Below, in pieces: positions 52,041-60,594 of a DNA stretch of 64,000 nucleotides. Where the stretch lies: NCBI RefSeq assembly GCF_009695745.1, contig NZ_VUNH01000001.1:186001-250000 (forward strand), read 5' to 3'. A program made the position numbers and the translations under genes. The notes beneath the pieces are model-generated. The model searched no databases. It saw only the letters and a program-made list of their open reading frames with translations, and was not told the origin of the DNA. Numbering within the stretch: the stretch's first letter is position 1; every line of letters begins with the position of its first letter. Origin of the DNA: Pyramidobacter porci. Its GTDB lineage: Bacteria; Synergistota; Synergistia; Synergistales; Dethiosulfovibrionaceae.

Positions 52041-53579
52041 ATGGCGGAAATTGCAGCCGGCACTCAGGAAACGGAAATTCTCAGACAACGCGTCGACAAG
52101 CTGAGACGACTTCGCGAAGAGGAAGGCTATAATCCTTTCGAAAACGAAAAGTGGAACGTCGATCACACCGTCGCGCAGGTGCGGAAAGATTTCGATTATC
52201 TCAAGGCGGAAGAAGCCGTCCCCGAGACGAAATTTTCCATGGCCGGACGCCTGATGACGCTGCGCCGCCAAGGCAAGGCAGCGTTTGTCAACATGCAGGA
52301 CGAGACGGGAACGATTCAGCTTTATTTCCGCTACGACACGCTGGGCGAGAAAGACTACACTTTCTTCAAGAAGTGGCTCGATTCCGGCGACATCATCGGC
52401 CTCGTCGGACATCCGTTCCGCACGCAGCGCGGCGAGCTGACGGTCGCCGTCGAGCGGTTCCGCCTGCTGACCAAGGCGCTCCGTCCCCTGCCCGAGAAGT
52501 GGCACGGCCTGACGGATCTCGAGATTCGTTACCGCAAGCGGTATCTCGATCTGATCGTCAATCCGGAAGCGCGCGAAGTTTTCAGAAAAAGGGCGAAGAT
52601 CATCTCCACCTTCCGTGCCGTCCTCGAGAAGCACGGCACGCTGGAAGTCGAGACGCCGGTGCTTTCTTACCTTGCCGGCGGCGCCAACGCGCGTCCTTTC
52701 ATCACCTATCACAACGCGCTGGGCGCCAACATGTACCTGCGCATCGCCACGGAGCTCTACCTGAAGCGGCTCGTCGTCGGCATGATGGGGCGCGTGTACG
52801 AGATCAGCAAGGACTTCCGCAACGAAGGCATGGACCTGACGCACAATCCGGAATTCACGATGATGGAAGTTTACTGGCCCTATGCGGATTACGTCGACAT
52901 GATGGATCTGACCGAAGAACTGATCCGCGAGTCCTGCATCGCCGCCAACGGCACGCCGGTCATCGAACGAAACGGCGTCGCGCTGGATTTTGCCAAGCCG
53001 TTCCGCCGCGCCACGATGGTGGAGTTGGTGAAAGAGACCTGCGGCGTCGATTTCGCCGCCATCACCGACGAAGAAGCCCGCGACGCCGCCCGCCAGAACA
53101 AGATCGAGATCACGGGGCACGAATCGCGCTTCAAGATCCTCACCATGTTCATGGAGGAGTTTGTCGAAGAGAAGCTCGTGCAGCCGACGTTCGTGATGGG
53201 ACATCCCGTCGAGATCTCGCCGCTGTCGAAGAAGGACCCCGAGCACCCCGACTACACCCACCGCTTCGAGCTGTTCTGCTGCGGCAAGGAACTCAGCAAC
53301 GGCTACAGCGAGCTGAACGACCCCATCGACCAGAAAAACCGTTTTCTCGATCAGGCGCAGAAAAAGACCGAAGGAGAGGACGAAACGCATCCTTTCGACG
53401 AGGATTTTGTCGAAGCGCTGGAACAGGGGCTGCCGCCGACCGGCGGGCTGGGGATCGGCATGGACCGCGTCGTCATGTTCCTCACCAACTGCCGATCGAT
53501 CCGCGACGTCATCTTCTTCCCGACGATGAAACCCGTGGAGAATCAGCAGCCGTCCAAGGATTCTGAGAATAAAGGATAA
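52041..53579 (+). CDS. lysS: LysS, class II lysyl-tRNA synthetase
   Basis: The 512-residue enzyme charges tRNA-Lys. It has the anticodon-binding OB domain (AGRLMTLRRQGKAAFVNMQD), motif 1 region YRKRYLDLIVNPE and EVETPVLS, motif 2 with EISKDFRNEGMDLTHNPEFT, ARPFITYHNALG, and motif 3 with GLGIGMDRVVMFLT near the C-terminus. The ATG at 52041 is used; length matches the family. Confidence 0.96.
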   Translation: MAEIAAGTQETEILRQRVDKLRRLREEEGYNPFENEKWNVDHTVAQVRKDFDYLKAEEAVPETKFSMAGRLMTLRRQGKAAFVNMQDETGTIQLYFRYDTLGEKDYTFFKKWLDSGDIIGLVGHPFRTQRGELTVAVERFRLLTKALRPLPEKWHGLTDLEIRYRKRYLDLIVNPEAREVFRKRAKIISTFRAVLEKHGTLEVETPVLSYLAGGANARPFITYHNALGANMYLRIATELYLKRLVVGMMGRVYEISKDFRNEGMDLTHNPEFTMMEVYWPYADYVDMMDLTEELIRESCIAANGTPVIERNGVALDFAKPFRRATMVELVKETCGVDFAAITDEEARDAARQNKIEITGHESRFKILTMFMEEFVEEKLVQPTFVMGHPVEISPLSKKDPEHPDYTHRFELFCCGKELSNGYSELNDPIDQKNRFLDQAQKKTEGEDETHPFDEDFVEALEQGLPPTGGLGIGMDRVVMFLTNCRSIRDVIFFPTMKPVENQQPSKDSENKG

Positions 53580-53581
53580 CA

Positions 53582-53632
53582 CGACAGATACGCGAAGGGG
53601 CAGGCAGCACATGCACCTTCGCGTATCTGTCG
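53582..53632 (+). terminator. Strong hairpin after lysS, no T-run
   Basis: CGACAGATACGCGAAGG pairs perfectly with CCTTCGCGTATCTGTCG over 17 bases around a 17-base loop. The lack of a T-run makes simple Rho-independent termination uncertain. Confidence 0.5.
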
Positions 53633-53707
53633 GCATGCATTTCGAAGAACCGTTTCGATCGTAAACTTAAGATAAAAACTCATCACAGGCAAAGAAGGGA
53701 AACATTA

Positions 53708-54883
53708 ATGCTGGCAATTAAAATGAAAGAAGCCGAACGTGCGAATATGTCATCGGCAGAGATAGAAAAAGCGGTGTCAAGGAATCGCATCATCGTGCGT
53801 ACCAGCATCATCGGAATTCTTGCGAATGTCGTGTTGGCCGCATTCAAGGCGGTGATCGCTGTGATGACCGGCTCGATTGCCATCACGATGGATGCCGTCA
53901 ATAATATCAGCGATGCGGCCTCTTCGCTGATCACGATCATCGGCACAAAATTGGCGGCAAAGCCGGCAGACCGCAAGCATCCGTTTGGATACGGACGGAT
54001 CGAATATCTGAGCGCCATGATCATTTCCATCATCGTCTTCTACGCCGGCATCACCTCTTTTGCGGAATCGGCAAAGAAAATCGTGCACCCGGAAACACCG
54101 GAATATTCTGCGACATCTTTGGTGATTGTCGCGGTAGGCGTCCTTGTCAAAATCGTGCTTGGACATTTTGTCAAGAAGACCGGCCGGAAGGTGAACTCGG
54201 ATTCGCTTGTCAACTCCGGAGAGGATGCCAGGCTGGATTCCGTCATTTCCGCTTCGACGCTGGCGGCGGCAGTCGTTTTTATGACCTTTCGCGTGTCGTT
54301 GGAATCCTGGCTTGGAGCAATCATCTCTATTGTCATTATCAAGTCCGGCTTGGAGATGTTGAGGAACACGGTGTCCGAAACTCTTGGCGAACGGGTGGAT
54401 GCCGAACTTGCAAAAGGAGTCAAAGAGACGGTCTCGTCTTTTCCGGAAGTTCGTGGAGCTTATGATCTGGTCCTGAATAATTACGGGCCAAGCGCCTACA
54501 GCGGCTCCGTCCATATCGAGGTCCCCGACACGCTGACCGCCGCTGAGTTGGATGTTTTGACGCGGAAAATCACAGCTGAAGTCTTCGCGAAAAATCATGT
54601 ATACCTTACGGCAATCGATGTTTATTCCTACAACACAAAAGATCTGGAAGCCGCCGCAATGCGGGACAAAATCAGAAAGAAAGTCATGGCGCATGAACAT
54701 GTTATGCAGATGCATGCATTTTACGCAGACAGGGAACGGAGGGTGATCCGTTTCGATATGGTCGTAAGTTTTGACGCAAAAGACAGAGCGGCGCTTTATC
54801 GCGAGATTACCGACGAGGTTCGAGAAATGTATCCGGAATATACAGTCATTACTGCTCTCGACACAGATTTTTCGGAGAGTTAA
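53708..54883 (+). CDS. Cation diffusion facilitator (metal efflux)
   Basis: The 391-residue membrane protein has five to six helices and a cytoplasmic C-terminal domain extended with a second ferredoxin-like part. The membrane metal site appears as D62-x3-N66 in TM2 and EDARLD in TM5, instead of the Asp-x3-Asp and His-x3-Asp of zinc-type proteins, which suggests manganese or iron rather than zinc. AGAAGGG precedes the ATG. Codons use more A and T at third positions than neighbours, and hairpins flank the gene, so recent acquisition is possible. Confidence 0.88.
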   Translation: MLAIKMKEAERANMSSAEIEKAVSRNRIIVRTSIIGILANVVLAAFKAVIAVMTGSIAITMDAVNNISDAASSLITIIGTKLAAKPADRKHPFGYGRIEYLSAMIISIIVFYAGITSFAESAKKIVHPETPEYSATSLVIVAVGVLVKIVLGHFVKKTGRKVNSDSLVNSGEDARLDSVISASTLAAAVVFMTFRVSLESWLGAIISIVIIKSGLEMLRNTVSETLGERVDAELAKGVKETVSSFPEVRGAYDLVLNNYGPSAYSGSVHIEVPDTLTAAELDVLTRKITAEVFAKNHVYLTAIDVYSYNTKDLEAAAMRDKIRKKVMAHEHVMQMHAFYADRERRVIRFDMVVSFDAKDRAALYREITDEVREMYPEYTVITALDTDFSES

Positions 54884-55004
54884 ATTGAAGGGGCGTCTCT
54901 TTGTTCATTATGATGCAGAGATCAGCAACGGAGAAACGAGATTCCTATCAGAAAAGGTACCGGCCCACAGGGAATCGGCGCATAAAATCCCAGGGACAAC
55001 GCAG

Positions 55005-55039
55005 ACCGTCGGAGCTCGCAGCTCCGGCGGTTTCTTTTA
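55005..55039 (+). terminator. Terminator downstream of the CDF gene
   Basis: ACCGTCGGAGCT pairs with AGCTCCGGCGGT around CGC and is followed by TTTCTTTT. Confidence 0.85.
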
Positions 55040-55090
55040 TACTCATTCTTGATGATTTATCATCCTCCGCATTCGAACGGCGGGGCTCCC

Positions 55091-55119
55091 TTGCTGGAAA
55101 AGCATTTTGGGGTTAGAAT
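55091..55119 (+). promoter_or_regulatory. Promoter of the ligA operon
   Basis: TTGCTG (55091-55096) and TAGAAT (55114-55119) are exactly 17 bases apart, about 120 bases before the ligA start. Confidence 0.62.
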
Positions 55120-55237
55120 TTATAAATGTTCTGCATACATAATGAGCGTCTGTCCCGCTTCGCTTCATGAAGTCAGGAAGATCGCTCGGGCAGTGGCTTT
55201 TTTCGCCGCTGGCAATGTTACAGGGGTGGTGTTCTGC

Positions 55238-57274
55238 GTGGAACAGGAAAAACTGGACCGCTATCATTGGCTCGTCGACGAATTGAATCGTCATGGACGC
55301 CTCTATTACGTTCTGGACGCTCCGGAAATCGAGGACGACGAATACGACGCGCTGATGCGCGAGATGCTTCAGTTCGAAAAAGAACATCCCGACCTGATCC
55401 GCGACGACTCTCCGTCGAAGCGCGTCGGCGGCGCGGTGCTGGAGGCGTTCGAAAAAGTTGCGCACGCCAAACCGATGCTCAGCCTCGAAGACGTTTTCTC
55501 GAAGGAAGAGCTTCACGACTGGCTGCAGCGGGCGGCGGAAGGCGTCGGTCAGCCGTGGATCCCCTGGTGCTGCGAATTGAAGATCGACGGCCTGGCGGTG
55601 TCTTTGATCTTTGAGGACGGCAAATTCGTTCAGGCGTCCACCCGCGGCGACGGTATCGTCGGCGAGAACGTCACGGAAAATCTGAAAACGGTCAAAGACC
55701 TGCCGCTTCGCCTCCTCGGCGATGTCCCCGGGCGTCTGGAGCTGCGCGGCGAAGTGTACATGAGCAAAGAGGGATTCGCCCAACTGAACGCCGCAAGGGA
55801 AGAAGCGGGGCTACCGCTTTTCGCCAATCCCCGCAACGCGGCGGCGGGCAGCCTGCGACAGCTTGACACGGCGGTCGCCGCTAAACGGAATCTGCGCCTT
55901 TTCACCTACTACGTGCAGGATGCGGAATCCTACGGCCTGCACAGCCAATCGGAAGTCCTCGAATGGCTGAAAGTCCGCGGGCTTCCCGTGCAGAAAGCCT
56001 GGAGCCGGGCCGGGACGGAAGCCGAGGTCCTCGATTTCCTGGAGCGATGGAGCGGCGAACGTTTCAGTCTGCCCTACGCGACGGACGGCGCCGTGTTCAA
56101 GGCCGATCCGACGGAATACTGGAAGATCCTGGGAAACAACGTCAAAACGCCTCGCTGGGCCGTGGCCTACAAATATCCGCCGGAAGAGCGAAAAACGAAG
56201 CTCGAGAGCATAGAGATTTCCCTCGGCCGCACGGGCGTGCTCACGCCGGTGGCGAATCTGACTCCTGTCTTGATCTCGGGAACGGTCGTGAAGCGCGCCA
56301 GCCTCCACAACGACGAGGAGATCCAGCGCAAGGACATCCGCGTCGGCGATCAGGTATGGGTTCGCAAAGCCGGCGAGATCATTCCCGAGATCGTCCGCGT
56401 CGACACCGCCAGCCGCACGGGCACAGAGGAATCTTTCACAATGCCCGCAGCGTGTCCCGTGTGCGGAGCGGCCGTGGCCAGGCTTCCCGGCGAAGTGGCG
56501 CTGCGCTGTCCCAACAGGTCCTGTCCGGCGCAGCTGACCCAAGGGCTGATCCATTTCGCCTCCCGGCAGGGCATGGACATCCGGGGAATCGGCGACCGTC
56601 TGGCGGAGCAGCTCGTCCAGAGCGGGCTGGTCAAGAGTTTCGGCGATCTGTACGCCTTGCGCGTCGAGCCGCTTGTCCGTCTGGACCGCATGGGAGAAAA
56701 ATCCGCGGGGAAACTGATCCAGGCCATCGCAAAATCCAAAGAGCGGCCGCTGAAATTTTTGATCACGGCGCTGGGGATCCGGGAAGTCGGCGCGGGAGTC
56801 GCGGCGGAGCTGGCGAAACGCTTTTCGTCGCTCGATGAGATCGCCGCCGCCGACGAAGAACGGCTCGCCGCCGTCGAGGGCGTGGGGCCGGTGATTGCCC
56901 GTTCGATCAAAACTTTTTTCGGCGAAGAGCATAACCGGCGCCTTATCGACGGACTGCGCGAAGCCGGAGTATCCATGCGGAGCGAAACGGCGCCCGAAGC
57001 GCCAATAGGGCCGCTGGCCGGCAAGACGTTCGTCTTTACGGGGGAGCTTTCGCGTATGTCCAGGACGCAGGCGCAGGAACTCGTGGCGCAGCGCGGGGGG
57101 AAAAGCGTCGCTTCCGTGAGCAAAAAAACGTCTTATGTCGTCGTCGGCGAAGCGCCGGGCGGCAAGGCCGAAAAAGCGCTCCGCCTGAACGTGCCGACCC
57201 TGAACGAAGAGGAATTTTTCGCAATGATCGATAATTTATCGCAGCACATGCCTGGAGGAACAAACGATGCCTAG
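55238..57274 (+). CDS. ligA: LigA, NAD-dependent DNA ligase
   Basis: The 678-residue enzyme seals nicks in replication and repair using NAD. The catalytic Lys is residue 115 in CELKIDGLAVSL, the same number as in E. coli. It then has the OB domain (TGVLTPVANLTPV), a four-Cys zinc finger (CPVC and CPNRSC), helix-hairpin-helix repeats and a C-terminal BRCT domain. The GTG at 55238, with AGGGGTGG upstream, gives the normal length; in-frame starts from 55049 would add about 60 unrelated residues. gatC overlaps its 3' end by 8 bases. Confidence 0.95.
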   Translation: MEQEKLDRYHWLVDELNRHGRLYYVLDAPEIEDDEYDALMREMLQFEKEHPDLIRDDSPSKRVGGAVLEAFEKVAHAKPMLSLEDVFSKEELHDWLQRAAEGVGQPWIPWCCELKIDGLAVSLIFEDGKFVQASTRGDGIVGENVTENLKTVKDLPLRLLGDVPGRLELRGEVYMSKEGFAQLNAAREEAGLPLFANPRNAAAGSLRQLDTAVAAKRNLRLFTYYVQDAESYGLHSQSEVLEWLKVRGLPVQKAWSRAGTEAEVLDFLERWSGERFSLPYATDGAVFKADPTEYWKILGNNVKTPRWAVAYKYPPEERKTKLESIEISLGRTGVLTPVANLTPVLISGTVVKRASLHNDEEIQRKDIRVGDQVWVRKAGEIIPEIVRVDTASRTGTEESFTMPAACPVCGAAVARLPGEVALRCPNRSCPAQLTQGLIHFASRQGMDIRGIGDRLAEQLVQSGLVKSFGDLYALRVEPLVRLDRMGEKSAGKLIQAIAKSKERPLKFLITALGIREVGAGVAAELAKRFSSLDEIAAADEERLAAVEGVGPVIARSIKTFFGEEHNRRLIDGLREAGVSMRSETAPEAPIGPLAGKTFVFTGELSRMSRTQAQELVAQRGGKSVASVSKKTSYVVVGEAPGGKAEKALRLNVPTLNEEEFFAMIDNLSQHMPGGTNDA

Positions 57275-57563
57275 ACTGTCCAAAGAAGAAGTCCTGAAGA
57301 TCGGCAAGCTTGCCCGCCTGGAGATCGCCCCTGAAGAGCTCGATTCGCTGTCGGAGCACTTCAACGGCATTCTCGATTACTTTTCCAAACTCGAGGAGCT
57401 CGATCTTCGCGCCGTCGATCCGTTCACGATGGAAGATACCCGGCCGGTCCGCCTTCGCGACGACGAGGTGGAGGAGAACGACCGGAGAGAAGCGATCCTG
57501 AACCAGTCGCCATCGCGCGAGGGCGACTTCATCAGAGTCCCCCGCATTGGAGGCGACAAGTGA
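57267..57563 (+). CDS. gatC: GatC, aspartyl/glutamyl-tRNA amidotransferase subunit C
   Basis: The 98-residue subunit wraps around GatA and GatB. It has LSKEEVLKIGKLARLEIAPE, FNGILDYFSKLEELD and VDPFTMEDTRPVRLRDDEV, the full family pattern. CTGGAGG lies before the ATG. It overlaps ligA upstream and is followed directly by gatA. Confidence 0.95.
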   Translation: MPRLSKEEVLKIGKLARLEIAPEELDSLSEHFNGILDYFSKLEELDLRAVDPFTMEDTRPVRLRDDEVEENDRREAILNQSPSREGDFIRVPRIGGDK

Positions 57564-59023
57564 TGGAACTGTACAGACTGAGCGCCGCGGAAATCGTCGC
57601 GGGACTGAAAGCGCGCCGGTTCAAGTGTGGAGATGTCGTGCGGTCGTGCCTGGAGCGCATGCGGAAAATGGAACCCCACATTCACGCCATGCTTCATATC
57701 GCGACGGATTCCGCGCTCGAATCGGCCGCCGCCGTCGACGCCGCCATTGAGAAAGGCCGCGTTCCGGGGTGCCTGATGGGCGTGCCCGTCGTTCTCAAAG
57801 ACAACATCTGCACCAGCGACATGCCGACCACCTGCGCCAGCAAAATCCTCGCCGGCTGGACGCCGCCTTACGACGCCACCGTCGTGAAGATGCTCAAGGC
57901 CGAAGGAGCCGTCATTCTCGGCAAAACCAACTGCGACGAGTTCGCCATGGGAGGTTCCACGGAGAACTCTGCTTTCGGCCCGACGATGAACCCCTGGGAC
58001 GTCGGCCGCGTTCCGGGCGGCAGTTCCGGCGGCAGCGCCGCCGCCGTCGCCGCCGGCTATGCGCCGTTGTCCCTCGGCAGCGACACCGGCGGTTCGATCC
58101 GCCAGCCCGCTTCGTTCTGCGGGATCTACGGCATGAAGCCGACTTACGGGCAGGTGAGCCGTTACGGGCTGGTCGCTTTCGCCTCGTCGCTCGACCAGAT
58201 CGGCCCTTTTGCGCGAACCGCCGAAGACCTCAGACTGATCCTCTCGGCGATCTGCGCGTTCGATCCCTGCGACTCGACCAGCGAAGACCGGCCCGCGCCC
58301 CGTTTCGATCTCAGCGACGCGCCGTTGCGCGGGAAGAAGATCGGCGTGCTTGCGAAACTTGTCGACAGCAAGCTGACGGCCGATCTGCAGGCGGCACTGG
58401 ACGGACAAATCGCAGAGTGCCGCCGCCTGGGGGCGGAAATCGTCGAAGTCGCTCTGCCGAAAGCGCTTGAGTACGGATTGGCCTGCTATTATATCCTCGC
58501 CCCCGCGGAGGCAAGCTCCAATCTCGCCCGTTACGACGGCGTGCGCTACGGCGCCGCTCATAAAGAGGCCAAGTCGCTGCTCGAGCTCTACGTCAAAACG
58601 CGCGGCGAAGGTTTCGGCCCGGAAGTGAAGCGCCGCATCCTGACCGGCACCTACGTGCTCAGTTCAGGATTTTACGACGCCTATTATCTGACGGCGCAAA
58701 AGGTCCGCAAAGTCGTCAAGCAGGAATTCGCCGCAGCTTTTGAGCGAGTTGACGCCATCCTGCTGCCGACTGCGCCGACGCCCGCCTTCAAGCTGGGCGA
58801 GATGAGCGCGCCGCTGACGATGTACATGGCGGATATTTTTACGATCCCCGTCAATCTGGCCGGCCTGCCCGGCATTTCTTTCAACGCCGGCTTTTCGTCC
58901 GCGGGACTGCCGCTGGGGATGCAGCTGATCGGCCCGCGCTGGTCCGATGCGATGATTCTCGACATGGCCGCCGCGCTCGGCAAAAAATCGGAAGGCAGCA
59001 TCGCCGAGGGAGGTGTCCGCTAA
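57563..59023 (+). CDS. gatA: GatA, amidotransferase subunit A (glutaminase)
   Basis: The 486-residue amidase frees ammonia from glutamine for GatB. The catalytic triad is visible: Lys79 in VVLKDNICTSD, cis-Ser in GGSSGGSAAAVAAG, and the nucleophile Ser in SDTGGSIRQPASFCG. Numbering matches the known Lys79/Ser154/Ser178 site. The ATG at 57563 overlaps the gatC stop; GTG at 57560 is possible. gatB overlaps its end by one base. Confidence 0.96.
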   Translation: MELYRLSAAEIVAGLKARRFKCGDVVRSCLERMRKMEPHIHAMLHIATDSALESAAAVDAAIEKGRVPGCLMGVPVVLKDNICTSDMPTTCASKILAGWTPPYDATVVKMLKAEGAVILGKTNCDEFAMGGSTENSAFGPTMNPWDVGRVPGGSSGGSAAAVAAGYAPLSLGSDTGGSIRQPASFCGIYGMKPTYGQVSRYGLVAFASSLDQIGPFARTAEDLRLILSAICAFDPCDSTSEDRPAPRFDLSDAPLRGKKIGVLAKLVDSKLTADLQAALDGQIAECRRLGAEIVEVALPKALEYGLACYYILAPAEASSNLARYDGVRYGAAHKEAKSLLELYVKTRGEGFGPEVKRRILTGTYVLSSGFYDAYYLTAQKVRKVVKQEFAAAFERVDAILLPTAPTPAFKLGEMSAPLTMYMADIFTIPVNLAGLPGISFNAGFSSAGLPLGMQLIGPRWSDAMILDMAAALGKKSEGSIAEGGVR

Positions 59024-60495
59024 TGGCTCTTGAGTTTACGACCGTCATCGGGCTGGAAATCCATATCCAGCTCAACACGAAGACGAAGATTTTCTGCAAT
59101 TGCTCGACCGATTACATCGGCGCGACGCCGAACTCACACATCTGTCCGGTCTGCACCGGACAGCCGGGCGCTCTGCCGGTTCTCAACGGGAAAGTCGTCG
59201 AGTTCGGCGTGCGCGGCGGTTTGGCGCTGCACTGCAAGATCAACAAACTGACGCGCTTCGATCGCAAGAACTATTTCTACGCCGACCTTCCCAAGGCGTA
59301 TCAGATCACCGAATACTACGTGCCGCTCGCCGAAAACGGTTATCTGACCATCACCGGCGACGACGGACAGCTTCGCCGCATCGGCATCACGCGGCTCCAC
59401 CTTGAAGAAGACGCCGGCAAACTCGTTCACGTCGCAGCCGACGGACGGATTGTCGGCTCCAGCCAGTCTTTCGTCGATTACAACCGCGGCGGCGTGCCGC
59501 TTGCCGAAGTGGTGTCCGAGCCCGACATCGCTTCGCCGCGCGAAGCCCGCGAGTACGTGTCGGCGATGCGCCAGCTGGTGCGCTATCTGGGCATTTCCGA
59601 CGGCGACATGGAAAAGGGATCCATGCGCGTCGACGCGAACATCTCGCAGAAAGTTTCCGACGGCCGCTGGGGCAGCCGCGTCGAAGTCAAAAACATGAAC
59701 TCTCTCAAGGCGCTGGAACGGGCCCTGGAATACGAGACGCTGCGCCAGCGCGACCTGCTCGCCCGCAGCGAACGGATCGCTCAGGAGACCCGCAACTGGG
59801 ACGACGCCGACGGCATCACGACGCCGTCGCGCAGCAAGGAAGAGTCCAACGACTACCGTTATTTCCCTGAGCCGGATCTGCCGCCGCTGCTGCTTGACGA
59901 CGAGTATATCGAAGGCGTCAAAGCCGCCATGCCGGAGCTTCCCGACGCCAAGCGCGAGCGGTTCCTCGCGCAGTACAAACTGCCTGCGGAAGATGTGCTG
60001 GTGCTGACGGAGACGCCCGAAGTCGCCGCGTATTACGAGGACGTCGTGAAGGCCGGCGGCGAGCCGGTCAGATCTTCGAACTGGGTGCGGACCGACCTGA
60101 TGAGAGCGCTGAAAGAGCGGGGTCGGGAGATCTCCGACGCCCCGGTGAGCGCCGAAACTTTGGCCGAGCTGATCAAGCTTGTCGACGGCACAAAGATCTC
60201 CACGACGGCCGCGAAAGACGTTTTCGAGAAACTCGCCGGCAGCGAAATGACGCTCGAACAGGCCATCCAGGCCTGCGGCATCCAGATCGGCGCGGTAGGC
60301 GGCGACAGGCTGCGGGAAATCGTCGCCGCGGTCGCCGGCGCCAACGCCGACGTTGTCGGGGTGATCCGTTCCGGCCAAGACAAGAAAGACAAGAAGCTCA
60401 AGTTCCTCATGGGGCTGGTCATGAAGGAGAGCCGCGGACAGGCGAAACCGGACGAAGTTTTGAAAGCTTTGAACGAGTTTCTTGCGGGGAAGTAG
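59023..60495 (+). CDS. gatB: GatB, amidotransferase subunit B
   Basis: The 490-residue subunit activates Glu or Asp on mischarged tRNA and amidates it. It has TVIGLEIHIQLNTKTKIF, the zinc-site Cys in NCSTDY and HICPVCTGQPGALP, HLEEDAGK, VDYNRGGVPLAEVVSEPD, and the C-terminal YqeY-like tail domain. gatC, gatA and gatB are all intact, so the organism makes Gln-tRNA and/or Asn-tRNA indirectly. Confidence 0.96.
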   Translation: MALEFTTVIGLEIHIQLNTKTKIFCNCSTDYIGATPNSHICPVCTGQPGALPVLNGKVVEFGVRGGLALHCKINKLTRFDRKNYFYADLPKAYQITEYYVPLAENGYLTITGDDGQLRRIGITRLHLEEDAGKLVHVAADGRIVGSSQSFVDYNRGGVPLAEVVSEPDIASPREAREYVSAMRQLVRYLGISDGDMEKGSMRVDANISQKVSDGRWGSRVEVKNMNSLKALERALEYETLRQRDLLARSERIAQETRNWDDADGITTPSRSKEESNDYRYFPEPDLPPLLLDDEYIEGVKAAMPELPDAKRERFLAQYKLPAEDVLVLTETPEVAAYYEDVVKAGGEPVRSSNWVRTDLMRALKERGREISDAPVSAETLAELIKLVDGTKISTTAAKDVFEKLAGSEMTLEQAIQACGIQIGAVGGDRLREIVAAVAGANADVVGVIRSGQDKKDKKLKFLMGLVMKESRGQAKPDEVLKALNEFLAGK

Positions 60496-60514
60496 TGTTA
60501 TGTTTGAATAAATC

Positions 60515-60523
60515 TGTTAAAAT
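60515..60523 (+). promoter_or_regulatory. Extended -10 upstream of the EF-G-like gene
   Basis: TGTTAAAAT (TGN plus TAAAAT) lies about 72 bases before the likely ATG. The -35 is weak. Confidence 0.42.
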
Positions 60524-60594
60524 ACGGGAGTATAGAAAAACTTAAACAAGAGTCTGCGTCATCGTCGAAATCATCGAGGAGGTTGGCAAGAGAT

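Larger units (their letters stand above)
54884..55237 (+). other. Gene-free stretch between CDF and ligA
   Basis: These 354 bases hold the CDF terminator (55005-55039), the ligA promoter (55091-55119) and the ligA leader. A frame continuing upstream of ligA through 55049-55237 is present but has no ribosome binding site or family match. I see no other gene or repeat. Confidence 0.6.

Noticed and set aside
55049..55237. N-terminal extension of LigA
   Set aside because: These codons continue the frame but overlap the promoter and leader, have no ribosome site, and would make LigA about 60 residues longer than the family.
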